From Vigna angularis (lineage: Eukaryota; Streptophyta; Magnoliopsida; Fabales; Fabaceae): DNA of 64,000 nucleotides. How positions within the stretch are numbered: position 1 is the stretch's first letter; each line of letters opens with the position of its first letter. The notes below the pieces were generated by a model, which did not search any database, was not told the DNA's origin, and worked only from the letters and a program-made list of their open reading frames with translations. This document shows positions 49,951 through 62,790 of this stretch, piece after piece. The stretch lies in contig NC_068973.1 in NCBI RefSeq assembly GCF_016808095.1, positions 34,280,077 through 34,344,076 of the forward strand, given 5' to 3'. The position numbers and the translations under genes were made by a program.

Positions 49951-52900
49951 TAAAGTTCCGGTGGAGCTTCGGGTATTTTGTAGCTACCTACAGTTCTTTT
50001 CCTTAATTTCCTACCTAATTTTTCTAGGGATTTATTTTATTTCTTTTTCTGTAATTTGAAATTTTTCACTTTATGCTATATGTAGACTGCTCTCATGTTT
50101 CTTCAAGTCATTTTGACAGACTTGAAAACTCCGAAAACTAAAAATTTTCCCAATTCACTTCTTTATATCTTTAAATTATGATATAGATGGGTAGTATATA
50201 AAAAGAAATAATATTGAACTATAACTTAATACTTTTATGTTTGAGCACAGTTTGTACTATGTTTGTAAATAAGAGTAGTATTTAAAGAAAAATTAATTGA
50301 AGTGTTTAATAGTAGTAGTGGGTAATAACAGTTGCTTTTGTATGGACCACTTTAACAAAGTCTAACTCAATTTTCCGGCACACTGTTAACTATGTCCAAA
50401 CAATTAAAGACTTGAGCTACCACTGTACGGTACGAAACCTCCTAAATTTCTAATGTAGTAGTAAAACACCAAAAATAATAATTAATATATTGTTTCTTTG
50501 TTCTATATTTCATGTGATAAAAGGAGGATAAGCATTAGAATGGCATAAAAGTTGCAAATAAAAAAGCAAAGAAAAAGAATATGTGACGGCATTTTAGTAA
50601 AAATCGCATGCAAATACATCGATCTCGCATCCATTCATGTCAGGGTATTATTGGTGGCAAATCTAGGCACCAGTCATGTTTCTGAGTCGTCAGCATAAAA
50701 TTTTCAGTTTTTGGTAAATGTTCCTTTCTCCTATTTTCTTATTTTGTTTCTTTCAGTTAAATCTTTCAGTAAAATTGTTATTTATTGCTGACAGTTATTT
50801 TTATATACATATCATCCAACCATACACATTGCTGTTAAAATTATAATTCATGTATATTTTATTTTATATATTTAGTTTCTCTTTGTCTTCTTTTAAATCA
50901 TCCAGTTTTTTAATTTTAAAAACTATACATAAGATTTGTCTTATGAGAATGATGATTAAATGTTTTTTCCAATAGTTAGAGTACGTACCAAATAAATTAT
51001 AATCTTAAATAGTCCTTGTTAGAGTAAAACTATAATTCCAAAGGTCAAAACTTCATCAAAATGATGCTCCACACCGAACTAAGAACCTCGAGTTACACTA
51101 TAAGGTTTGAGAATATATATTTAACAATTAGTCCATTTTCTATTCTAATTTTTCTATGACTAATTCTTATATACAGTTGTGATTCACTCGCATTCATTAA
51201 TGTGTTATATAAACAAAGTATTCCTAATATAAAATATTAGGTAGACTTTTTTTTTCTATTGCAAATAAGGTCACTTTATTGATATCTTATATACATGAGT
51301 GTTGTTTTTATAAGTAATTACAATTCTTAGTTCGTGAAATATATATTTTAAACGTAAAACTAAATATTAATAAATGATTTAATAAAAATAAAACAAAATC
51401 TTTTTAAAATAAATTTTAATTTATTATTTTGATAGCATATAAACTTTAAATTTAACTGAACTTAAATTTGATACAATTAACTTTGAGATTAAAAAATCTT
51501 AATTTTTTTTTAGAATAGCAATAATAAATTTAATCAAAATGTGAAAACACTTAGCTACCTATATATCTAAAATTCTATTTCTAGACTGATTTTACTGAAT
51601 TGATTGACCACATCAGTTCAGTGTTTGTTACATCAACAGTTCTTTAAAGTTATAATTGATAAGAAAGGTACATGCATATTATATTAAATATAAATTTAAA
51701 AGAAATTCCATACATTTTAAAAATATTAATTATTCGAAAAAGTATTGCACTCATTAATTATTATGTAAGATAAAACATGTTAGAAGAGAAGTAGTGGATA
51801 AAATAAGAAGAAAATGATTATAAGATTGATAAAAAACAATTACAGAGAATTAACATGGGAAGAAGTGAAAAAGGTTCCCTCTGTGAAACACTAAATAGAC
51901 ATGAGATATCTGAATGAATCATCAAACAGCTTGATTTTCACAGTGAGAAAATGAATATAGTAAATAAACGTAAGAGTAAAAGTTGGTTTGTTCTTAAAAG
52001 TTTGAGTGCTCGAAGTATAATAGGTTGAATTTTCATGCACGTGAAAGAATTTGTTCTTGCTTGGTCTGAGCCCAGTTCACAGTGCATGTGACAGAAGATG
52101 GAAAAAGGAAACTTCACAGCCATTTCTCCATCTCCATCACTCCCATGTGATTCATCTATTTTCAACTAATTAGCTGATTGGCTAAGTAATGAAATCGAGA
52201 AAAAGAATTTTCACAAATGCATTTTATATACTTGTGGGAGTGTATGTACGACCTCAGACAACACAAATCCAGAGGACTATATTATATCTTATACTATATT
52301 ATATAATATTAATATAACGTTACTTTATCAAGATAACGTCTTCCCATCAGTGTTAATTCTATTGTATACAGTGTTATTAAATTACTCATTTGAATAGCTA
52401 AATATGAATCTTCTCCTCTTCTTTTTATTTCCTTTTTCTTTTGCTTGAAATTGTAGGTTGCGTGTTTTGTTCAGTCAATATATTATAAAAAGTCTCAAAA
52501 GAATATGCAGAGAATAAAGCAAAAAAGAAAAGGGAAGAAGAGGGTTATTTAATTTACCCCAATCTTATTTATAAACAAAAGCTCGAGTATATTAAATTAA
52601 TAAGCAGTGCATTATTAGACTGAGAGGAAGCTAAGATTGCGGTGGTCACATGACACTCTTCCACTGAGCGTGAACGAGATCACTATACCAATGAGTGATG
52701 TATGCATACACACTAATATACGTATACTTGTATGGCAAATGGCAAATACGTAGTCACAAGACTCAACCCTAAAATAAAAAAGTCTCACAAGTCATTCTCT
52801 ATACTCACACTACCTTCATGCATTTATTTAAGGCCACCACGTATGTTGTTTTCCGTTGTCCCTTTCCTCAGATTGAATTTGGAATATTTTTTTCTTCCTC

Positions 52901-55269
52901 ATGCATTCTGGACATGATTTCTCATGAAACATTTTAAAATTCAGGAAAGGAGAAACTGCAACAACTGAGTGAGAATAATTTTGTGAATTAGATAACCTTA
53001 TGTGATTAATTTATTGTGCAATTAAAGTAATAGCACCTCAGATAAAGATTCTTTCACAAGCCATTTTCATGAAAAACTAACTCAGTTCTTAATCGGAGAA
53101 ATCAATAAAAAAAAGAACAATAATATCATGACATACTTCTACATTCATTGACATACACAGTACAAGAATAAAATAATCATAAAAATGTAAATTATTATAA
53201 TTTTTCAAGAAAAAAAGTAAAAAATAAGAAAGAATAATATCAAATGAATGTAAAAAATTTATGTCTCAATGAATATTTAAAAAAAAATAAATTTAACCCT
53301 ATTACATTTGACACAAAGTATGAGGGTAAAATTGGTCATAAAAGTGTAATTTTTTGTATTTTTTTAAGAAAGAAGAAAATAAAAAGTAAGTAAAGATAGT
53401 ATCAAATAAATGTAAAAGTTTGATGTGTGTCAAATAATCATTATTATATTAAGATTTGTGTGTATGTTTGTGTTGAGGTATCTTTTTTAATCCTAACGGG
53501 TCAATGTGCCTGGACCTCACCTCCCACACAATAAGCCCAAACTAATGAAACTAGGGTTTATCTTCCTGCTCTTTATAACTTCTCTCACATTCATAATGTA
53601 AAAAATACCAACATGCTTCACTTATAACACATCATATATCATTTTCTCAAATTATGGAAATAGAAAAAATTAGAGAAAAAAAAAATAGAGACTTGATTAT
53701 ACATAATTCAAAAGTTATTTTTTTTCATTCAAATATCGAGTGGCTCGATTTTAACCTACGATTTGAACAGTTTTTGATCTAAAAGGTCGGATAAATAAAA
53801 TATTAAATATGGTATAAACCAAATTAAGCATATTGACAGAGGCGTGATCTGATACATGATTAGCAAGATTGAAAAGACAAAAAATGAGCGTTCTTAAATA
53901 TGTGATAATATAAATAAAGGAGAAGGCCATATTTTGCAAATAAAAAAAAAGTAAGGTTAGATATTGATGTCTCCAAAGCTAAGCCATATACATCTTTGAC
54001 CAAGCTTCATGCAGAAACAAGAACTTGCTTGAAGCCATTCCAATTCCACACATGAAGTGGACAAAACAACCCTTCATATTTACTACTTAGAATATTAAGA
54101 TCATGGCTAGCTACATGCCATGCCATATGCATAGTGGCATTTAAATTTGCAGGTTTTCCTTTAAAATATAATACTGTTCAACTGCATGAGCATGGGGTAG
54201 TATTTGCCATGTTCGTCAATAGTTTATTCTTTACTCGCTTTCATAACAACACCCTCCATATTGCTTCAACAAATATCTAATGCATTAAATAAACAACAAT
54301 ATCAAAAGACACGTTAGGAGGATAAAAAACTTTGTTTTGTGTAGTTTAGGAGCATTTAATATGCTTGCTTACAGTGTCTGTAGTTAAAAAAAAGATTCAA
54401 CATTTGTTCATTAAGTATCTGTTAATAAGAATTTGCTACACATTTAGCCGTAGTAGAACTTGTTGGAAATAAACCAAAATGTCAACAAAAACATTTTTCA
54501 ACTTGTTTTTCTTATTCATTAGACTCAAATTTAAAGCTTGTTATGAGATAACAAGTATCTTTAAAAAAGATTAATTATGTTCAAACTAGATATAAACCCA
54601 ACTCTACCCTTAAGCGCTCCTCTGTAATGATTATATTAAAAGTCTTCAAAAGAGAACTTAGGAAGGCAAAATGACAACAGTTGCGTGTATTATTAGGCAC
54701 TTTGGATAAAAAAAGTAGTAGAGGCTACGTGGTACGAAGGAGAGAGGGTCTCACATGGTCATGTATGGTTATGACGGAGACATAGTCTCTTTCGTCAAGG
54801 CTGTTTTCAGAGAAGATGGAGACATGTCATTGTTTGTCTACACTTCACTTTATTTACCTGCACATCATGTCCCCAAAAAACTATACTCAACATAATTTCC
54901 TCCCACTTCTCAAACGTCGGTTCTCACATACCCTATCTGAATTAATCAGCGCCCAAACTACACTTATTATAGATGACGCAAGTAAATGCACTGATTCTAA
55001 TGCTATTGCTAACAAGTTCAGGAACATGCATGAGCAGAAATGATGACCAGGTGAATCACCAATTTTTTGTTTTTTATTCACCAACTGAGGTTCACATAGG
55101 TTGATCTGTAAAACAATTTGGACTGGAATGATCAAAGGATTCTCCCAATATACTTGTTATAGTGAAGTGTCTAGAAAACTTGAAAACTTGAAAACAGTTA
55201 ACAGGTAGAACATCCCAGCAAAGTAAATAATGTTCTCTGATCTGCCCATCAATTTGTCTTCAAGACCTC
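49951..55269. other. Intergenic DNA, no gene supported
   Basis: The first 150 bases are probably the GATA 3'UTR. Thereafter the DNA is AT-rich with short frames lacking family resemblance (for example 51938-52165 minus and 52732-52917 plus). A promoter-like patch at 53500-53580 is listed separately. The part just below 55270 is presumably 3'UTR of the minus-strand NFD6-like gene. Confidence 0.5.
53530..53580 (+). promoter_or_regulatory. Promoter-like patch with telo-box and site II-like motif
   Basis: An AGCCCA motif (site II-like) at 53534-53539, TAGGGTTT (a telo-box on the other strand) at 53552-53559 and CTTTATAAC (TATA-like) at 53571-53579 lie in the order seen in plant ribosomal-protein and snoRNA promoters. 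No open frame or clear RNA gene follows, so function is speculative. Confidence 0.3.
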
Positions 55270-58200
55270 TTATCGCGGGGTGCTGAGACCCATTTCTGAG
55301 AAAATTTGAAAAGGATAAAAATTACATAAGCACAGGTTTACAACAGGAAGTCTCATCTACACAATAGAATAATAACTAAGCAAAGCAAGTGACGTTTAAC
55401 ACACAGTACCAGAGCAAAACCTCAAAGCGACGCAGTTCGTGAAAAAATGGCTGTGAATATGTAAAAAGGCTGAAGCTTGAAGGTAAATAAACGTACAAGG
55501 TAGCAGCAGGAAGCCATTGCATCCTTTGGTTTTTTACATGGAAATTGAAAAGGAGAATTATAGATGAATTATTTTGTTCACATCCCAGATGTGGTTTTAC
55601 ACATTTACCGAGAACTTAATAGTTTTAGCTTCTACATTCCAAATATCATTTCTTACTTTTTAAATGGGTTTCCAAATGCTATTTATCACATGGATGAAAC
55701 CAATGAATAACAAGCATAGCATTGATGTCACCTAAGTTGTTTATTCAGACAACGCTTAGGAAAAGTATGATTGTCTGTGACAAACGGGATCAGAATTATA
55801 GAGAAAATGAGAAAAAGTCCACTGAATATAGTATGATCACGCTCACAGAGACTTGGCGGTCTGCACTTCTCAGTGTCCAAAGGCCCTAACCCTTCTCAAA
55901 TGAAAGGATACCCTTCTCTGGATCCTCCGTCCCATTTATAACCAACAGCATGCCTTACTCCGTTTTGTCCAATCCCCTAATTACAAGAAACAAACTGAAT
56001 CTAACAATTAACTAACTAAGACCGTTAGTTAACTAACATGTACAAAATAACGTGAGAGTTGCAATCTCCCCTCTTATCCTTTGGAAATCAGAATTTCAGT
56101 AAAACCGTAAGTGTTCTCTGGCCACACCATGATCCAAGTGGCCTTCTGTTCCAGTCTGTCGTATCTTCTCTCAGCCCTCAGTTACTGTTGTGTCCCTTTA
56201 TTCTCTTTAATTTGATCACCCTTTTGTTGTAGTATATTCTACATTCTGAAACAGGTCATTCAGGATTCATCTTTCTCTACAGTGTCTTCTTCTATTTTAC
56301 CATGTTTTAATTCTCTGATTTGGGTTTTAAAATTTAAACATTTATAAACTAACACGTATAATATATTTTTTTTAGTTCATAAAATTCAATAATGTAGCAG
56401 TTCCACTATAGAATTTTCAGTGTCTTCCTTCCCAAGGTTGATAACTGTACTGAGTAGTTCTTTATTTAGTGTGAGCTATAAAAAATGAAATACATACGAC
56501 GCCTTCGCAATGGCAGAAAGGTGAATATTCACTACGATGAGTTTCTATGTACAGAAGTTCTACCCAAGAGGAAAAATTAAATGCAATAATATGAATCAAA
56601 GCTCAGAGCTTGGTACGTACTTTGATATCATTTAGGTACAGATCATATCCTTAATTATACAACCTAAGTAATCGGTTCTTCCTCAGATTCAAGGGCAACA
56701 ATGAGGGGATTTGGAATGGCAACTTGGTGGTGAGCATGTGTGCACTTTGCAATGGATAAATCAAGGATTTCCAGGTTCATATGCATGAGCTTCGAAAGTG
56801 ACAGTCAACAAGCACAAACAACTCATGGAGTGTTTGTTTTTGTGTTGGAGAGGCTATAGCTCAGGTTGTAGGATATGTTTTGCATTAAAAGGTCCAAAGA
56901 TCATTTGACAAATTCAGAACACAAACTTCTTGAGTCTTTTGAGCCCCTCAACCTGGAAGCAACATTTTGGCTGCTTTTGCATTGAGTAAAATCTGGCTTC
57001 GGTGTATTGATAAAAAAAATTCCTATTAACTTGATATTATCTTACTGTTTCAATAATATCAAACAAAAATAGTATCCTTTATAGTAAATATAGATCTCAA
57101 AGTAACTTCTTATCAACACTATCCAGACAACATTCATCATAAAAAAGTCATTTGCCAAATAAATGTTTCCAAATATAGTGCGCATTCGGATTCACATTGA
57201 ACCATCCAAAATCATGTTGCAATAACAACTGGTGTAATTTTAGATAAATGTTCATATGTTTAGTCTAACTTCAAGTTGTTGATTACGGGGCCAACATTAA
57301 TTGAGTTGAGGTAACTTTAGAAAGCTTTTGTATTGGATAAAAAAATTTAGAGTTTTACTACTAACCAGCTTTTAGAATAAAAATAGCCAAACATAAATCA
57401 CTTCACTTCAAAAACTCTTTTGTGAGTTCACTCAAACTCACACATGAATCCATCCACCCAATTCCCCATTTTAACCAAAATCAATTTTAGAAAAGAATGT
57501 TCATTAAAAATCAAGTTTATAAACTCCAATTCAAAGACAGTCTTAGTGGTACAACGCAATCCAACTACTACACAGTGTGAATCAGTGAGAAAATAATAAA
57601 AGAAAATCACAAAAATATTACGAACAATGGACATAGAATAAACTATCACAATGTAAAGTGATGATATTCTCCAGCAAATATAAATTTCATTGCTCCTACT
57701 GTTTTAATGCCACTAAAATTCACTTTATTTACTTTCCTATCAATTCTTCAATATGAATGTGGACACAGTAGTTTTGAGGCCGCTCCCTAAGCAAAGCTAC
57801 AATCTTATATAGGACAATGGATATGCGAGGAGCCTCTGACACAAGAGTACGTCAGTATTTTTTAGTTTTTTATTCCCCTCAGATTATCAGTTGTTTACGA
57901 CGACATATGATTAACATTAGCTCACAGGCCACTCGCAAAGCAAAACTGCAATCTTGTATATGTTAAAAATAACCTGATAGCAACGTCCTCTTGTTTTGCT
58001 AAAATATAGACACAGCAAGTTGCCTAATCATGAACAAAATGAAACAAACACTGAGACTCTACGATGCATAATAGATAGGGATTTGGAACTCGAAGAAATG
58101 ATAATGCGGTTAGTTTGAGAAAAACTCAGTATGCCTTAGTTTGATTGGGTAGATGGCATTAAGAAAAGAGGGGAAGTAACAATGAAGCTTACAGAGAAGA

Positions 58201-58599
58201 AAGCGGTAAAAAGAATTGGAGAAATCAAACTCCGGGGTTGGCACTGCAGAGCATACCCTGGGACAACGACCTCGACCTACTCGAATCGATGCCTAGACAA
58301 GAAGTGAGGCGCGCCGACGACACCGCCGAGTGCAGCGGAAGCAGCGACTGCAGGCAACCGAGCTCCCCACCCACCCACCTGAACCAAAAAAAAAAGGAAG
58401 AAGCGCAGAATAAACATAAAATCTAATTGGGTCGAAGAAAAGGGATCACTTCATAGGGGAAACAGTCTTGCCTGGCCGTAACCGGAGAACGAGTTTTGAG
58501 GAGAAAAGCTGAGGGTGTGGGCTTGGAAGCTGGTTTGGTGATGGTGGATTTGATAAAGGACAATGCTGGTTGCGAAACAGATCTATAACGAGAAGCCAT
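55270..58599 (-). CDS. NFD6: NUCLEAR FUSION DEFECTIVE 6-like small organellar protein, two predicted isoforms
   Basis: Exon 1 is 58599-58472. It starts MASRYRSVSQP and is Ser/Lys/Arg-rich and nearly free of acidic residues, so it is a probable mitochondrial or plastid targeting peptide. Exon 2 begins at 58378 after a strong polypyrimidine tract and encodes ELGCLQSLLPLHSAVSSARL, the hallmark of the NFD6 family. Read through, exon 2 ends at a stop at 58225 (93 aa, tail CSANPGV). If the internal donor CAGG|GTATGC at 58257 is used, a terminal exon 55295-55270 joins in phase and ends MGLSTPR (91 aa). Intron 1 (58379-58471, 93 bases) needs a GC donor, AG|GCAAGA, to keep frame. In Arabidopsis NFD6 is needed for karyogamy in the female gametophyte; the molecular role is unknown. 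Family call is by recalled similarity. Confidence 0.72.
55760..56300 (-). mobile_element. Possible LTR fragment in the long alternative intron of the NFD6-like gene
   Basis: Read on the minus strand, this GC-richer block has GATAAGAGGGGAGATTGC, then a TTATAAATGGG box (complement of 55931-55942), then a leader-like stretch ending near TTTGTCACA at about 55772. This order resembles a plant LTR promoter. No internal retroelement genes adjoin it and no flanking duplication was found. Confidence 0.3.
57777..57965. repeat. Short direct duplication, spacing about 149 bp
   Basis: AGGCCGCTCCCTAAGCAAAG at 57777 and AGGCCACTCGCAAAGCAAAA at 57925 are both followed by near-identical CTACAATCTTATATA / CTGCAATCTTGTATA. 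The repeat lies in the long alternative intron (3' flank of the short isoform) of the NFD6-like gene. Function unknown. Confidence 0.5.
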
Positions 58600-60031
58600 T
58601 GCAGCCACCCACCAAATTCCAGAGTTAGGGCTTTCACCTGTCACAGTTCAAGAAAGGGTTTTGCTGAGGGTTTTGTCCTTTTTCACTATTATTTTTCTTG
58701 TTCTTGTTCTACTCCTTTTCTTTTTTTCATTTTTTTTTCCTTTTTCCTTTCTTTTGCATTTTAATGAAAAGGGGAATAAATTGAGGTAACTTGTAAGGGA
58801 GAAATGAAAAATAAATAAATAACTTGCCTTTGAGTTAAATAGTTGAGATAAGAGGTCTTATTTGTTCGTTTTAACTATAAGTAACACAAATAATTATTTT
58901 TTATTTAAAAAACATATTGATCTCTAAACTCGTTGTTATAGTTTTCTTTATGACTTGTTAACCAAACAATAAAAGATTACTTCTTTAGTTTTCTTTATGA
59001 TTGTCAATGTCAAGTTTAATCTGATTAACCTGTTAAGATGTATATCCTGGGTTAATTTAACTTTTTCACCAAAAAGAAAGTTAATTTAAATGAATTTTAA
59101 TTTAACTTAAGGTGATTTAAAGTTTAGCTACCACAATTTTAACAGGATCTTTGACCTGATTATTACTTTTATTTCTTATACTTTGATTTATTTAATAAAT
59201 TTGTATGGGGCTAAGTTTAAGTTCAACAAATTTTGGATCACACAATAGTAAAGAAATGAGTGCACTGAAATATCAAAAGTATGCTTATTATAAGTTTATA
59301 TGCTTCTCCATAGAATTTCTAATTGTAAATTATTCTATTTTGAGCTCAATTTAAATCAAAATGAATTCTACAATATCATGTTTGTTAGCATTCAGCAACT
59401 TATTTTACAAAATATTTGTTGACTCACAATTTTAGGAAAAAAAGCGAACATTAAAGGACTGAGAATTTCTCTCCTTTCATTTTTGTATCCAATAAACATT
59501 AGATGTTTTGTTTTTAATTTCAATGTTAATTACCCATTTGTCCTAGTAATCTTAAGACTTAAATAATGCTTTTAGTCATCATAACATTAATGAGTTTTGA
59601 TGTTGGTTCTTATAATTTTTTTAGCCTCCAACTTGTGAAATTATTGGTTTTAGTCCTTAAGCAATATTAAAATTATCACTTTAATTTCAAAAAAGGCTTT
59701 TACTTTCTGCACGCTCCATAATTTCTTCACACACCCCTCCTATTTTTTAAAATAACCATTTTAACTTTCATAAAAATGATTTTTAGATTACATATGCTAA
59801 AAATTTTCTAGAACAAACTTTCGGAAATAAGATTTTCAAAATAAAATTTTCAGAACAAATTAAATGCATTGTAGAACAAATTTTCTGAAATAAAATTTCT
59901 AAAACAAACTTTCCAAAGTATAATGTAACAAGTGCAAATGATGAGGAAGGTCACACTACAAAAATAAAAGGCAAAATGCAGGGAGAACATAGTCAAGAAG
60001 AAAATGTCGAGGATAGAAGACGCGAGAAAGT
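58600..60031. other. Upstream region of the NFD6-like gene and flank of the retrotransposon
   Basis: The first 100-200 bases are T-rich leader or promoter for the minus-strand gene. No other exon is seen. Around 59800-59930 a short degenerate repeat occurs (AGAACAAACTTTC and AGAACAAATTTTC variants). Confidence 0.5.
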
Positions 60032-60403
60032 TGTTAACATTCAAGGCCAGGTGTCACCACCTCAAAGAGTTGACATGGCAAGAAAGGAGAAACGTGTGAG
60101 GCACCCAAATGCACGCTTGAGAGGGTATCTGTGGAAAGGGAATTAGTTATATAGCAGAGGGTGGGTAAGAGAGAGGTAGGCAATGAATTGGAAAATCATT
60201 CTTCTCTTTCTGTAATTTCGTTTTCATTGTTGTGATACTGTACTGGTGTTTTCCCTTCCATTTCTGCTTTGCTGAAGCTTCTTGTGATTGGATTGATTCC
60301 TTATGATCTCATTGGAACTCATAGGAAGTGCAATCTGAGCCAGACCTTGTTTTCGTAATAAACCAGTCTTATTACGTTTTGTCAGTCTTCTATCACTGTT
60401 ACA
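60032..60403 (+). mobile_element. Probable 5' LTR of a Ty3/gypsy retrotransposon
   Basis: The candidate LTR starts TGTTAACATTC and ends CTGTTACA, just before TTGGTGCTTTCATC and 23 bases ahead of the gag ATG. It holds a TATA-like TTATATAGC near 60147 and AATAAA near 60356, in U3-R-U5 order. The 3' LTR is outside the window, so neither border nor insertion duplication can be verified; the true left edge might lie about 100 bases further left (TGTAACAAG near 59925). Confidence 0.5.
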
Positions 60404-60426
60404 TTGGTGCTTTCATCACCTCCACC

Positions 60427-61278
60427 ATGACTGCAAATACACCTTCACCGGAGCTTTCGCATATTCTCGAAATCCTAGAGAAACGCGATCGTGACCACGC
60501 ACGTGAGATGACAGAGTTGAGAAATGAATTAGCAGATTTTAAAGCTAATCTTCAAGGTGGGGGACGGAACTCACAGGGTTTCACACATCCTTTGCAAGTG
60601 AGGAACTTGAAGCTGGATTTCCCTAAATTCGACGGATCTGAGGTCCTTCAATGGATTTTCCGTGCGGAGCAGTTCTTCGAGTATTATAATACTCCTGATG
60701 AGCAGCACATTGTGATTGCAGCAGTCCACTTTGAGAAGAATATAGTATCGTGGTATCAAATGATGCAGCGAACCAGTCCAATTATTTCCTGGAATACGTT
60801 GGTCAGGTCACTCAAACTTGAGTTTGGTCCTTCTCCGTTTGATTCACCTAGAGCAACACTTTTTAAACTCACACAAACAGGCTCCGTAAACGATTATTAT
60901 GTTGAATTTACTAGCCTTGCTAATCGTATTTATGGCGTTAGCGCAGAAGGTCTATTGGACTGTTTTGTAAGTGGTCTTAAACCTCACATTAAACGTGAGG
61001 TCACTGCCCAAGCCCCTAGTTCTATTTTAAAGGCCATTGCATTAGCCCGCTTATTTGAAGAAAAATATAGTGTCAAAACCAAACCTCAGTATGTGAGTTA
61101 CCATAGACAGAATCATACCACTAATTCCCAACAATCATTCACTAACCCTGTGCAACATCCCATTTTGGCTACACCAAACACCAAACCTCTTGTTGCATCT
61201 TTTAGAAATAGTACCATAAAGAAGATGCCCCCTACTGAAATGCAATCCCGAAGAAAGAGGCTTATGTTTCACTTGTGA
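60427..61278 (+). CDS. Retrotransposon Gag (Ty3/gypsy)
   Basis: From the ATG at 60427 the frame encodes a coiled-coil-like N terminus (EKRDRDHAREMTELRNEL) and the retrotransposon gag domain with LDFPKFDG near residue 65 and the downstream NDYYVEFTSLANRI pattern, then the usual hydrophilic tail. The frame closes at 61278 before the expected zinc knuckle. Cysteine-histidine residues typical of that knuckle appear at about 61265-61306 in the next frame, so an indel has broken the gene near 61240. An open stretch of the same frame upstream of the ATG belongs to the LTR. Confidence 0.85.
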   Translation: MTANTPSPELSHILEILEKRDRDHAREMTELRNELADFKANLQGGGRNSQGFTHPLQVRNLKLDFPKFDGSEVLQWIFRAEQFFEYYNTPDEQHIVIAAVHFEKNIVSWYQMMQRTSPIISWNTLVRSLKLEFGPSPFDSPRATLFKLTQTGSVNDYYVEFTSLANRIYGVSAEGLLDCFVSGLKPHIKREVTAQAPSSILKAIALARLFEEKYSVKTKPQYVSYHRQNHTTNSQQSFTNPVQHPILATPNTKPLVASFRNSTIKKMPPTEMQSRRKRLMFHL

Positions 61279-61699
61279 TGAACAGTTCTCTGTCACGCAT
61301 AGGTGCCTAAATCGACAATACTTAATTATGCAGCTAGAAGAGGATGAGACGAAAGAACAGGAAATTGCGGAGGATGTGGTTAACTTGGAAGAAGAATTGA
61401 CACATCATTTATCCTTTAATGCATTAAAAGGATCAACGGGCACAGGTACAATGCGGTTTACTGGAACAATTGCAGGGAAGGATGTTCAGATACTACTCGA
61501 CAGTGGCAGTAGTGATAATTTCTTGCAACCTAATCTGACCAAATTTCTTAAGTTACCAGTGGAACCTACTTCAGGTCTTCAAGTGTTAGTTGGTAATGGA
61601 AACACCTTATCGACTCAAGGCAAGATTTCAGAGCTGAGGTGCAAGGCTAGATTATCAGCCTCCCTGTCTATTTACTCTCAGTTTCTAGTGCTGATTTGA
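61259..61699 (+). pseudogene. Retroviral-type aspartic protease segment, frame-shifted
   Basis: After the displaced zinc knuckle this frame shows an acidic linker (EEDETKEQEIAEDVVNLEEE) and the protease active site VQILLDSGSSDNF, the DSG form usual in plant Ty3/gypsy elements. The frame differs from both the gag before it and the polymerase after it. The continuing protein match jumps back to the original frame near 61660, so two compensating indels bound this segment. Described as broken; no repaired reading is given. Confidence 0.8.
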
Positions 61700-62790
61700 T
61701 TTTGGGGGCAACATGGCTAGCTACTTTAGGGCCACACATTGTTGATTATAGATCATTGACCATTAAATTTTACAAAGATAAAAAGTTGGTGACGTTAGTT
61801 GGGAAAAAACAAAAGCCTATTGGTATAACACAATTCAATCAGTTGAAGAGATTGAGCCACACGCAGAGTATTGCTGAAATATTCACTCTGCAACTATGTT
61901 CTAATTTTACGACCCAAGACCAGTGGGCCAACAGTCTGCAGGATATGCATCCAGAGATAGCACTCTTACTACATACTTATAGAGGAATTTTTGCCAAACC
62001 CGTGGGATTGCCTCCTCCAAGATCTCAGGATCATAAAATTCCCTTGCTCCAGGGTAGTGCTACAGTGAAAGTCAGACCCTATAAATACCCACACAGTCAA
62101 AAACAACAAATAGAGATCATGGTGAAAGAGATGCTTGATGAAGGGATAATTGCTCCAAGTTTAAGTCTTTTTTCTTCTCCAATAATTTTAGTAAAAAAAA
62201 AAGATGGGACATGGAGATTTTGCACAGATTATAGAGCTTTGAATGTCATCACAGTTAAGGATAGTTTTCTGATTCCCACGGTAGAAGAGCTTTTGGATGA
62301 ACTGTTTGGCGCTAAGTATTTTTCGAAGCTGGATTTGAGGGGTGGTTATCATCAAATCTTGGTGAATGAAGAAGATAGATACAAAACAGCCTTTAGAACT
62401 CATCAAGGCCATTATGAGTGGTTAGTGATGCCATTCGGGTTAACAAACGCTCCTGCAACATTTCAAAACTTAATGAATGACATATTCCAAGGGCTATTGA
62501 AGAAGTCAGTTTTGGTGTTCTTTGATGATATCCTAGTCTATAGTCCATCATGGTCAGCTCACTTACATCATCTACAACAGGTCTTGCAGATTCTTGAAGA
62601 TCATAAGTTGTATGCCAAAATGTCAAAATGTTCATTTTGGCTGGAACAAATAGATTATTTGGGACATATTGTTTCTAGCCGTGGAGTGCAAATGGAAGAT
62701 AACAAGATTCAAGCTGTGTTGCAATGGCCTGTGCCAAAAACTATCAAACAACTCCGCGGGTTCTTAGGTCTCACAGGCTATTATAGATGA
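61696..62790 (+). pseudogene. Reverse transcriptase segment ending in a premature stop
   Basis: It carries the Ty3/gypsy reverse-transcriptase signature: VKKKDGTWRFCTDYRALN, then FSKLDLRGGYHQI, then MPFGLTNAPATFQ and the catalytic FFDDILVYS. The frame is interrupted by TGA at 62788-62790, in the conserved ...LRGFLGLTGYYR(stop) position where the family has a further arginine (CGA to TGA). The same frame continues beyond the stop into RNase H. Confidence 0.92.
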
